Below, piece after piece: positions 23,443 to 33,109 of a stretch of DNA of 64,000 nucleotides. The notes beneath the pieces are model-generated. The model saw only the letters and a list, made by a program, of their open reading frames with translations. It made no database searches and was not told where the DNA came from. This stretch comes from Drosophila persimilis (taxonomy: Eukaryota; Arthropoda; Insecta; Diptera; Drosophilidae), in contig NW_020825358.1 of the NCBI RefSeq assembly GCF_003286085.1, positions 1,139,499 to 1,203,498 of the forward strand. The letters are read 5' to 3'. The number at the start of each line of letters is the position of its first letter. The stretch's first letter is position 1. Position numbers and translations under genes: made by a program.

Positions 23443-24704
23443 AATGTGTTTTGCTGCTGCTTTTTGCGGTTACCAATTGTTGTTTATATTTTTGGCTTAT
23501 TTTTATTGCCTGTTTTTCTCTCTCCGGCATTGTTTCGTACGGCGGGCGGGGAGGGAGGGGTTTCCCCACTGCTTTTCCATACATTTTCCCACTTGTTCTC
23601 TCTATTTCGAGTTGATTGCCTTGCTCCTGAAATTGATTTGCATTTGTGTTGGGTTTTCCGTGGGGGGGAGACAGATCTCTCGATTCGATAATTGAAAATT
23701 GTATTTTCCCTCCACACACAGACGAGGGAGCGGGTCAAAGGTTAATCGAAAATATATGCATGAAAAACTGGCCGAAACTTTAGGTATCGATTGTAGGCTA
23801 TAGCGATATAGGATTATTCGAATTTGCATTCTTTCTTGAAAATACCATCTTACGGGTTCCTGTGCTCAGAACATAACAAAGGATCCTAGATAAGGATCTC
23901 TTTAAAATCCACAATGTAGGGACCAGTAGCCATAGAAACAGGACAACAAAATGAATCTATGGCTCTATCGATTCTCCCTGGAAGTCTTTCCTCCTTCCTC
24001 TTTTCTTTCCCCCCTCCCCCCCATTCATTTGGCATCATTTTGTGGCAATTACCAACTTAATGGACAAATTTCTCGAACCAATGCTGATGTAGAAGGACCT
24101 GCCACCTGCCACACGGCAGATGATTGACCAAAAAAAAAAAGAAAAACAACAACCGAGAGAGAGAGAGAGAGAGAGAGAGAAGCAGCTGGTGCAATGGAGG
24201 AGAGGAATGGAACAGCAAACAGAGAAGAGGCAACCAGCAGCAGCAGGGGGCAGGCGACAATGCCCCATTCTGTGGCGCATAGAGTTCTAGTAGTACTCGT
24301 CGTCGCCGTCGTCGGCGTACCGTCTCGCCGTCCCGCTCTGCAAATAGAAGGAAAACCAGCTGCAGTTTGCATTTGTCGAGTGGAAAATTTAATTACATGC
24401 AAATACCGTTAACTGTGAAAGGGGATGGTGGGACAGGGGCGAGGGGGGGGGGGCGGAGCAGGGAGGGTGGATTGACATGCCACAAAAGGGATGGCGGGAT
24501 AGGGGGAGGGGCGCCATGGCCAAAGGACAATCGCCTGACGATGTTGCCTCTTGTTATGGTTATGCCACAAAGTGTTGCATGGTAGAGACGAAAAGCAGCT
24601 CAAAAAGAGAGTTTTGTTTCAGCTGCCACACAAACACACACACACACACACACATGCATGCAAATCCTTGCTGTTATTATTTCTTGTTTTTTCCCCTAGA
24701 TTTT
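22831..24704. other. Noncoding intron, no gene seen
   Basis: Contains a GT tract (23409-23441), a GA tract (24154-24181), and TATCGATT and CGATATA words near 23785-23810. No supported exon. Confidence 0.55.
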
Positions 24705-25260
24705 CATACCCTATACTAAAATGGAGTACAGGGGTATCTTAGATTTGCGGTGAACGTCCAGAAGGAAGCGTTTCAATTTCTCTCGCTCTGTCTCTCTCTA
24801 ACACACACGTTTCATGGTCGGCTTTGCCTATTGCAAAAAGTGAGCGCCTAGATCTCAGAGACTATAAAAGCTAGAGCAACCAAATTTTTGATCCACACTC
24901 CTGTGATATCGAACCTGCACAAAAGTATTTCAAAATATCGCCCCATCCCCTTCCGCCCCTACAAAGGACGAAAATCTGTGGCATCCACTATATTGAAGAT
25001 ACAAAAAAATTAAAAACGCACAATCATAGAAAATGACCAGATCTACCAGATTGCCGAATCTGGATCAGATCGGATCATTTTGATAGCCAAAAGGCTATAT
25101 GGCTAGGCAGCGCCCGACGACATGTTCAGACACGTTTTCTCTCTCTCCCGCAGGCACTCATTGTCGCTCAATGTAGCCCTACTGACTAGGTATCGGCCAT
25201 AAATGTAGAGTTGCGGTCGCAGCAGCAACTCACCACGTTTCCCCCTCGTTTTTTTCTGGT
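24705..25260 (+). mobile_element. DINE-1/SGM-like nonautonomous Helitron-type element
   Basis: The segment starts with a CATACCCTATACT word and an imperfect complementary GGGGTATCTTAG soon after. It continues with GGTGAACGTCCAGAAGG and a core containing ACTATAAAAGCTAGAGCAAC. It ends with a block containing AGCGCCCGACGACATG, the CTCTCTCTCCCGCA run and GTTGCGGTCGCAGCAGC. I recognise this arrangement from the DINE-1/INE-1 relatives (SGM type) abundant in Drosophila, particularly obscura-group genomes. It carries no coding frame, as expected of this family. Boundaries are approximate, and family assignment is from memory rather than alignment. Confidence 0.65.
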
Positions 25261-25765
25261 CTCTATTGCATTTTTCTCCATGCTGCATCTCTCTCTTTCT
25301 CTCCTTTCCGTTGTGTCCGCAGGTTAAAGCAAATATTTGCATATTAGCTGGGATTCCACTCCCCCCCCCCAACACATCAGCCCCCCCGCTCTCCTTCTAC
25401 TCCTTTTATCCCACACAAAAAGCTTCAATAAAAACAACTGCATTGTTGATCAAACTTTAAATTAAAACAAACAAGAATTTCATGCATAAAAAATTTAATT
25501 TCTTTGAAATGAATTTTATTCTATGAATTTTATGAGGATATTCCATGCCAGACCTCAGAAGCCAGCGTCGGCCAGCGGGTAGGCGGCGTCTATGATAGTT
25601 GATAGGCCGCTTGTTTACGTTGTAGGAATCCAAGGAATCGATTTGTTATTTGCATTTGCATTTCCTGAGATAAGTCGGCACAAACACACAGCCGAATAGC
25701 TGTACTCCCTTGGACTGTGTATTGTCCCCTGCTCTCCTCACCTGCTGTATTTCTTCGCTCAATCA
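25261..25765. other. Noncoding spacer between two repeats
   Basis: AT- and C-rich sequence with a C10 run near 25362-25371. No gene seen. Confidence 0.5.
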
Positions 25766-26222
25766 TCATTTGATCTGCCAGAGAGAGAGAGAGAGAGCGA
25801 GAGAGCAATCGCTGGATTTTTGCTGTTGCTTTGCTTTTTGCCCTGCAAATATTCAGCAGCCGGCAGATCAGACGATCGACAGACAAAAACCCATGTAAAA
25901 TGCAACAACAGCTTTGCATAGTTTTGCGAAGGCGTCGGCGACGGCGAAGACGAAGGCGACGAAGACTGTGGGCGGCAGCGTAGGTAAAACCGAGAGAGCG
26001 CCCCATCGCGAGAGAGCGCGCCATCGCGAGAGAGCGACTCGTGCATAAGACCTGACGGGCAGAACGAGATAGCGAGATCGTAGGCTCTCGGGTTTTTCTG
26101 TAGAATATTTCGTTCGTGAGCCTGCATGTCCGTGCCGGCATTGCCCACCTCCCCCCTCTCTCTCTTCGCATCTTCTTTTTAATGTTTATTTGGTTTGCCG
26201 ATTCTTATCAGCAGTGGAGATC
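25766..26222. repeat. Unidentified interspersed repeat, copy 1
   Basis: Closely matches 44884-45312 over its full length, in the same orientation. Shared landmarks are the GA tract followed by GAGCAATCGCTGG, the CAGCCGGCAGATCAGACGAT stretch, the GGCGTCGGCGACGGCGAAGA stretch, CGAGAGAGCG units, and the end GATTCTTATCAGCAGTGGAG. Copy 1 carries an extra unit of the CGAGAGAGCGC-type motif and a longer segment near 25815-25840. Flanking sequence is unrelated between copies, so this is dispersal, not local duplication. The minus strand is open across most of it in two frames. I cannot place it in a known family. Confidence 0.75.
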
Positions 26223-28655
26223 TCTGGCACTTTTGACGAGAATATGCGGCACATGAAAATACTCGCATGATTAGTTTTGGATTTCCAGGGCAATAGGCTC
26301 TATAGGCAATGGTGATGGTCGAGACAGGATCTGAGGAGCCTGTGAGGCCCCTAATCGGCCCCAACCAATTGTTTTCCACATGATATTCGCAGAAGTCTCT
26401 TAAATGCATTATTTTTCAATGGTTTTTCCCTCTGGCCTTCGAATTGCATGTGCATTTGGTCGTATAAAAAATTCCCTTCAGGATAGAAAATGTGGCCAAC
26501 AGGGTGTTCAAGTTTTTGGCCCAAAACTTTTTGGTTTGCACTTTGATTTTGTTCCGGACGCAGGAGGCGGTGGGCTTTGAGGGGCTGGTTAAAACGCAAA
26601 GTTTTGTTGTAGTTTCCATTTCGGTTGCCATTTTCCATTTTGCATATATTCTGTTTCTGTTTCTGGTTCTGGTTCTGCTTCTGTTGGTTGCTGTCAAAGT
26701 TGCACACATTTGTTGCACAGTTGCACAGTTGTGGGGAGAGGGGGGGCATTTGCATGTAACAACTGTTTACACATTGTTACTGTCCCTGTCCCCTGTCCCG
26801 TGTCCCGTGTCCCTGTCACTGTCAGTTAGTGTTAATTTTTGGTTTTTCGGATTTTCGGGCTGTGGCTTCGGGGTTTCTAATGTTTTTTTCCTTCTTTCCT
26901 TTCCTTTCCTTCTTTTTTTTGGGTGGAAAATTATACATATAGTTGAAAGCAATTACGTTTCAATGGACTGCAATTTATCTGCTGGCTTAAGTGTAGCTTT
27001 TTCGTAGCTAAATATTGTATTTAATTTTGTGAGATTTAATCAAACAAATCGTTTTCGTTTTCGTTTTCCTTGTTTCCCTGCACTGCGTATACGTAATATT
27101 TTCTTGGAATTTTTCCCACACTTAATCGTTTCCGTGGTATCCCCTGGAAGTACTTCTCATATTTCACTCGAAGCCAAATTAAACGTTCAGCAATTATGGG
27201 GTATATTGTACATATTTCCACCTCTGGGTCCCACCCCATTCTGGGCGGGGGTGGGGCAGAAAAGTTGCCCAATCAATTAGTCAAAAAGTTCACATATGGA
27301 ATGTCTAACGAGCGTCGTCGGCTTTGACTTTTCGAAAAGTCAGAAGTCAGCCAGAAGACTGCCCTTCTCCTACCAAGGAGGGGGAAAGGTAGAAATGAGA
27401 GAGAGAGAGAAAGAGCGAGAGGAGTGAAGGGACAAATTACCTCGTGTCCTCCTGTCTCGTGGGGTCGATAGGTTTGACGGTTGTTCTAGTTACAGCTGTT
27501 TCTGTTATGCCCCCTCCCCTCTCTCTCTTTAGGCTTTACCCCCACCTCTCGTTCTGCCTCTTCCCCTTACCCTCTTTCTGCCGCATTCTGACAATTAATC
27601 ACTTTGTCATAGTAGACACGGGCTCCACTGCACTGCACTCCACTCCACTCCTCTCCCCAGTCGCCCCCATGTGAGAGCCTTCAATCATTAATTTATCATG
27701 TGCACTTAGGGGGAAAATTGCGACAAGCTTTTCCATCCCTCTGCCCCCGTACTGTAACCCTCTCTCTTTCCCCCCTCTCTCTTTACCTTTTCTATATATA
27801 AATATACATATACATATGTACATCTGTGCTTGTGTCTGTGTCTGTGCCTGTGTCCGTGGCAGGTGCAGTGGGTCCTGTGTCCATTACGCTGTAGCCTGCT
27901 ACCCAGCTATTGGTAGAGTAAAAAGAGTATGATTTATTTGTGAAAAGTCTACAAATTCCTAGCCGAATGTCCAAAAAGTACTACAAAAAATAAAACATAC
28001 GAAAAAATGGAAATATATTTGTTTAATAATTCTGTAATTCCTATGAATTCAATAAATATATAAACAAAAAAGAAAATATGGCCAGAAATTGAAAAAAAAA
28101 AATATAAATAATTGGAATATTTATTTCTCTTTTGGGTTCATTTTTAGAGAGCTAGAGAGCCTTCGAGGGGTATTCCTATAGTCGTCATCCTGACTATAGA
28201 GCCACCTTTATTTTTTTTATTTTTTTTTTATCTTTTCCTAGGTTTTTCTTTCTGTTTTTGTTTTTTTTTGTTTGTTTGTTGAATGCCCGGCTGTTGCTGA
28301 CACACGAGGCCGCCCCCGTGTGTGGCATGGGCGTGGCTGGTTGCAGTTTAATTACCACAGGACGGGCAGGACATGGTCCGTGGGAATGGGTGTGGCACAA
28401 ACTACAAATTAATTGCGCCAACAATTTGCCGACAATGCCGCAACGTGCGATATTTACACGCAAAATTAAAAATTAATGCCATTTTCAAATAAAAAAAAAG
28501 CACAAAAAAAAAATCATTAATATATTATGTATATACATTTTTATATTTCCACGCCTTTGATTGTTCAGTTGATGAAATTTTAATTGTATTTGAGTGAATA
28601 CTTTTTATTATAAAAAAAATCAAATATTTATGAATAAAAAAAAAAAATAATTTCT
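26223..28655. other. Noncoding intron, no gene seen
   Basis: Contains a GTTCTGTTTCTG-type repeat (26650-26690), a CCTGTCCCGTGT repeat (26780-26822) and a TGTGTCTGTG-type run (27830-27856). The stretch 28280-28470 is low in simple repeats and looks like conserved noncoding DNA, but this is only an impression. Confidence 0.5.
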
Positions 28656-28699
28656 CATGCCACTCTTTTTTCTCTCTCTCTATTTCTTTTCAGGTAAGT
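28656..28699 (+). other. shep: Candidate recursive splice site 2 (zero-length exon)
   Basis: A long uninterrupted pyrimidine tract (about 28662-28690) ends in TTTTCAG, immediately followed by GTAAGT (28694-28699). Acceptor and donor consensus sequences are fused without an exon between them, which matches the Drosophila ratcheting-point consensus almost exactly. It lies on the strand of shep and upstream of the nested genes. Alternative reading: the acceptor of a microexon with a nearby donor, but the GTAAGT directly at the junction makes recursive splicing the simpler view. Confidence 0.78.
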
Positions 28700-30425
28700 T
28701 TTTCATGTTGCAAGCGGCAAAAAATCAATTAATTTAATTACAAATTGCACCAAAAAAAAAGAGGTACGAATGCGCTGGTATTAAAGGGGAATTTTCATTA
28801 TGAAAAATCAGGGAAATGCCGTTGGAAAGCACAGAAAAAAAAAAAAAAGAATAAATTTGGAAGCACTCAAAAAGGGGTTAAAGTGTTTGTCTCTCCATTA
28901 AGCCTTTGGGGGGGACAGAGAGTGAGAGAGAGAGAGACGAAAAGGAGAACCGACCGCATTGTCAGAGTGCCCTTTCACCCTGGCTCCATGGTCCTCCCTG
29001 CGTTTCGCGCTCTCTCAAGTGTCGCAAAATGCAATTTCTTAAATTTCCATTAATTTCGCGCTGTCGACTTTTGTGAAATGTCACTTTGGCGGCGACACAT
29101 TCAAAAAACGTTCAGGCGACAAGAAAATAAAGCGACTTGTCTCTGGGATATGTATGTCCTTCTTTTGCTCTCCTTCGGCTGCTGCTGCTGCTGCTGCTGC
29201 TGCCGCTGCTCCAACAGCAATAACAATGTTGTCAGCCAAGCAAATAATCACAGGTGTGTGGAGGGGTGGAGCTCCAGCAGAGGATGTGCCACAGAACGTG
29301 TACGAGAAGGAGAGGCAGTGCCAGTGCCAGTGGCAGTGGCAGTGGCAGCCCCCCCGCTGCCTAAGTGACTGATGTCTCTCCTGTGGTACGCTGCTCCTGT
29401 GGAGAGAGGTGGGGCCCCACACAGACAGACAGACAGACAGCAACAGCAGGCCCTTCAGCATCCACTAACAAGCGCATGGGTACGAGTTTTCTGTACCCTT
29501 CGAAGGGGCATGCCGAAAGGGAAACTCGGGATCAAACAGGCTCAATCGAGACCGAGCCCCAGCCCAAAACTTGGGACAAAACCGATCCAGCATATCCGAT
29601 CAAACGCATGGGATCCAAACGGATCCAACAGGATGGCAGATAAGTATTTACTCTAGAGGAAGACACGGAAAATTCTAATTGAAATCGTACCCCAAAAACG
29701 ATCTATTTTCCAAGATTGTACCCGCTATAACTCCATGTATCTTTACAGGGCAGCCCCAGGAACTATATATATCTCTAAAAGAACCCCATAAAACCTTGTA
29801 TCTGCCTGTGGCAGTGTATCTAATGCCTCTACCTTTCGCATTGTTTTTGTTGAACTTTTTCTCTGGTATTCTATTTTCGTTGTTGTTGTTGTTGTTGTTG
29901 TTGTTCCGGGTGCTACTTTTAATGACATACGTGGACCACGCCCTACGCTTGTCGTGCAAGGTGGCAATACCATGGAGTGCCCCCCCCCCCCCCCCCATAC
30001 TCTCCCCTCGCCGTCCCACAGCACCCCCGAACGGATCCTTGGATGCGATGCTACTACTATTTTAGTCGCCTTCAGTCAGTTGTCGGTGTCGTCGTTCTCG
30101 TTGTTGCCGCTCATTGTTTGTTGCACGATGGAACAAGCGACTTTACGCCCAGCAAAACGTGACATTTAATTCAAAATGATTTTGTCCCCTGGCAGGAGGG
30201 GCATTCCTCGGTCTCTGCCACTGTCTCCTTTTCTCCCATGTTTTGGCCCGGCTTTCCACCTCTCGCTCTCTGTTTTTCCTCTCACTTACATGATTTTTTT
30301 AGTGTTTCGCTTGTTAACAAAATGTGGCAACAGAAGGATGGGGCGGATACAAATTTAGATATGGAAAAGCTATAAGATATAAATTCTTTAAAGGAATACC
30401 ATTTTATCGCATGGATTTAGAAAAG
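28700..30425. other. Noncoding intron, no gene seen
   Basis: Carries a CTG tract (about 29177-29205), a GCAGTGGCAGTG run (29313-29350), CAGACAGA repeats, a GTTGTT tract (29879-29904) and a C17 run (29980-29996). No exon supported. Confidence 0.55.
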
Positions 30426-30426
30426 T

Positions 30427-30862
30427 TTTCCACGTATTTTTACTATCGATAACAGATATACCAGCGATTCAGTGTGTTTCGATGACCGATAACAATGTAA
30501 TCAAACGATTTATGTTGTATTTCTAATCGATAAGAATAAATTTGATTTATTCAGTTTTTATGATCGATTATACAGTATTTTTACGGTTTATCGATAACAA
30601 TGCTTCACTCGATAAAAATGAATTATAAACATGCATTCCTTATTCCTTTATTTTTGATTGATAACAATGTAAAACAAAGATTTATGTTGTTTTTCTTATC
30701 GATAACAATGAATTCATTTGATTTATTTATTTTCTATTTAGTCTTCATATTCCCTTGACTTATTCAGTTTTTCAATCATTCCTTAGATTTATTTATTTAT
30801 TTTTTATCGATTAAAATGTGTTACTACGATTTATATAGTGTTGCTTATCGGTGGCAATATAT
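30427..30862. repeat. Degenerate ATCGATAACAATG array, 3' side of bb8-like gene
   Basis: About ten variants of ATCGATAACAATG, each followed by an AACGATTTATGTTGTTTTT-like segment at roughly 40-60 base spacing. Perfect DREF sites (TATCGATA) are at 30444-30451, 30589-30596 and 30697-30704. The array runs up to the last exon of the dehydrogenase gene and includes its probable poly(A) signal. It may be a decayed satellite, a boundary element, or both. Confidence 0.65.
30787..30800 (-). terminator. bb8: Probable poly(A) signals of the GDH-like gene
   Basis: Overlapping ATTTATTTATTTATT on the plus strand gives AATAAA hexamers on the minus strand about 70-80 bases past the stop codon, an ordinary distance for a compact Drosophila 3' end. 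Confidence 0.5.
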
Positions 30863-30870
30863 CTAGGGAG

Positions 30871-32592
30871 TTACCACATTCCCGAGCCATCCATCACCTG
30901 GAATATCTTCAGGGTGGACCAGATATAGGCGGCCGTTCGTAGATCTTTGCGGATATTGAATTTAATGGCAGTCTTCTTGATGCCCAGAGCGGACATTTCC
31001 ATGACGGTTTGAAGGGCAGCATCGATAATATCCTCCTCGCGGGCATCACGAAAGCGTTTCAGTCGCTCGCTGGGTTCAATGTGTGGCTGGATGGATAACA
31101 TATCGTGACAGATCAAGGGAATATATCTGGATAATTCTGAGTACAAAAACTCACACATATGATGTCGCATTTACTGAGCGACTCGTTAATCGAATCGAAC
31201 AGGGCATTGATGGTCTGAGAGATGCGTTTGGCACTCATCCGGCCGTAGGACACATGATTGATGTTCTTCAGATACTCGAAATAGGAGACCGTCACGCCGC
31301 CGGCATTGCAGAACATGTCGGGAAGGATGAGAACCCCACGATCGATGAGGATCTTCTCCGCGGCCGGGGTCGTCGGCCCATTGGCGCCCTCCAGTATGAA
31401 CTTTGCCTTGATGTCCTTGGCATTCTCGCTGGTGATGACCTTTTGTGTGGCACACGGTATCAAAATCTCACAATCGGCGAGCAGAAGATCCTCCTCCGAT
31501 TCCTCCGCCTCGGGGTAACCTTTAAGGCTACCTTTTTCGCCTTTATAGGCCAAAAGATCCTGGGGAATGGACAGATATCGTGGGAAAACTCCAGCTTTAA
31601 GGAACTTCAGCTTCAGAACTCACTTCAATGTCGATGCCCTCGGGGTTCGTGAGCGAGACATCCGACTCCTTGATGCCCACAATTTTCCCGCCCGCTTCGA
31701 AGGCGAATTTGGAGGCAAAGGAGCCCACGTTGCCGAATCCCTGGACGACAATCCGTTTGTCCTTCCAGCCTGTCTGCCAGCCCAATTGATTCATCCAGTC
31801 CTTGTCCTGCAGAAAGATGTCCGCAGATTTCCAGACGCCTCGTCCCGTGGCAGACTCCCGTCCGCGGACGCCGCCCGAGTTGAGCGGCTTCCCCGTGACA
31901 ATGGCCTTGGCGCTGATGTCCTTGAAGCCGAAGGTCTTGCTGTACTGATCCTCCATCCAGGCCATCTCCCGGCCACTGGTGTTCACATCCGGGGCGGGGA
32001 CATCCACGCCAGGACCGATCATATTGCGCTTGAGGAGCTCCATCGTGTAGCGGCGGGTGATGGTCTGCAGCTCGTCGAAGGAATATCGCTTGGGATCGAT
32101 GCAAATGCCGCCCTTGGAGCCCCCAAAGGGGATGTTCACGCAGGCGCACTTGAAGGACATGATGGCGGCCAGGGCCTTCACTTCGCTGCCGGTCACGTCT
32201 GTGGCATAGCGAATGCCACCCTTGAGGGGCAGTCGATGCAGTGAATGATGGGCCCGATACCCTGTGATCACCTCGTACCTATCCTCCCGCTTGATGCTGA
32301 AGTTCACCTCCAGGGCGGTGTTCACACTCCCGATCCTCAGCAGGATCCCCTCCACTCGCTGCGACTTCTGTTCGGCCGTCATGTACGAGTACACGTCCAT
32401 CTGGCGGATCAGTTCCTTCTCCAGCAGCTGGGCGGCCTTGTGGTAGTAGTACATGACCATCGACGAGAATTCGGGATCCTTTTCGGTCTCCACCTTCTGC
32501 AAATGCTCGGGGACCTTGTGCAGCCGTCGATGCCATGGCTGAACGCTGATCTTCGTGAAATCTCGAGGATATTTACGCAGCTTTCGAAGCAT
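30871..32592 (-). CDS. bb8: Divergent mitochondrial glutamate dehydrogenase, big bubble 8-like
   Basis: Three exons: 32592-31624, 31559-31155 and 31086-30871, with introns of 64 and 68 nt (GTGAGT donors, CCCCAG and ATCCAG acceptors, all phase 0). They join to a 529-residue protein. The family oxidises L-glutamate to 2-oxoglutarate and ammonia with NAD(P) in the mitochondrial matrix. Seen: basic N-terminus starting MLRKLRKYPR; PLKGGIRY with substrate lysine K124; SFKCAC lysine K148; PFGGSKGG with catalytic lysine K160; VPAPDVNT with D202; GRESATGRG; nucleotide-binding GFGNVG at 285-290; LEGANGPTTPAA; and C-terminal KDLRTAAY. The region matching the vertebrate antenna is a few residues short. 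An in-frame ATG 14 codons upstream exists, but the chosen start gives a better targeting-like N-terminus. Drosophila has a housekeeping Gdh and the testis paralogue bb8, and divergence plus context favour bb8. Orthology is recalled, not aligned. Confidence 0.85.
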
Positions 32593-32639
32593 TTTTATGT
32601 CATTTATTTCGTGTTCTATTGAAGGAAGGATCAAAGCAC

Positions 32640-33065
32640 AAGTGTTTCCATTACAAACTATCGATAGCTATGGGATTTAGGCATCAACTGAGCTTCAAAC
32701 ATATGCCATGGCATGTGAATCTCTCTGCTATCGATTTAGGGCAGTGTTTGTTCCGTTTTTGCTATCGACAAGTAAACATTTCAATAATTAATTGTTTTTG
32801 TGTATCGATAGCCAGGTATTCCAACGATTTTTATATGTTTTTATCGATAAAAATATACTAAAGCGGTATTTAAGTTTTTCTTTTCGATACAAATATCGAT
32901 AAACAATAATTTCAATATTATTTTCGATAAAATGTTCGACAATCGAAGCGATCTAATCGATAGAAATGTCTGCCAAAGATTTAATTCATTTTGTAATAAT
33001 CGATAACAAAAGGTTCCTTTGATTTATTTAGCTTTTATTTTCGATAGCCGCGATAACCTCTGATA
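32640..33065. promoter_or_regulatory. CGATA/DRE cluster between the two nested genes
   Basis: About a dozen CGATA words in 420 bases, with perfect TATCGATA DREF sites at 32659-32666, 32803-32810, 32842-32849 and 32894-32901. The first lies about 70 bases upstream of the bb8-like start codon, a usual place for a DRE promoter element. The block also holds the 3' end of the upstream gene. Known: DREF binds TATCGATA, and BEAF-32 binds clustered CGATA at boundaries. Use here is inferred. Confidence 0.55.
33030..33042 (-). terminator. Probable poly(A) signal of the 610-aa gene
   Basis: Plus-strand TTTATT within GCTTTTATTTTCG reads AATAAA on the minus strand roughly 75 bases after the stop codon. 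A further TTTATT lies slightly downstream, near 33020. Confidence 0.4.
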
Positions 33066-33109
33066 TCTGAAATGTAGGCATCAAAATGCTTTACAAATAA
33101 TTTCGTATC

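Noticed and set aside
25590..26171. 193-codon minus-strand frame shared in part with 44873-45262
   Set aside because: Lies inside the interspersed repeat; two alternative frames are open over the same bases, so sharing reflects recent copying rather than proven coding.
31567..32244. 225-codon plus-strand frame
   Set aside because: Antisense shadow of the dehydrogenase gene, whose family motifs are unmistakable on the minus strand.
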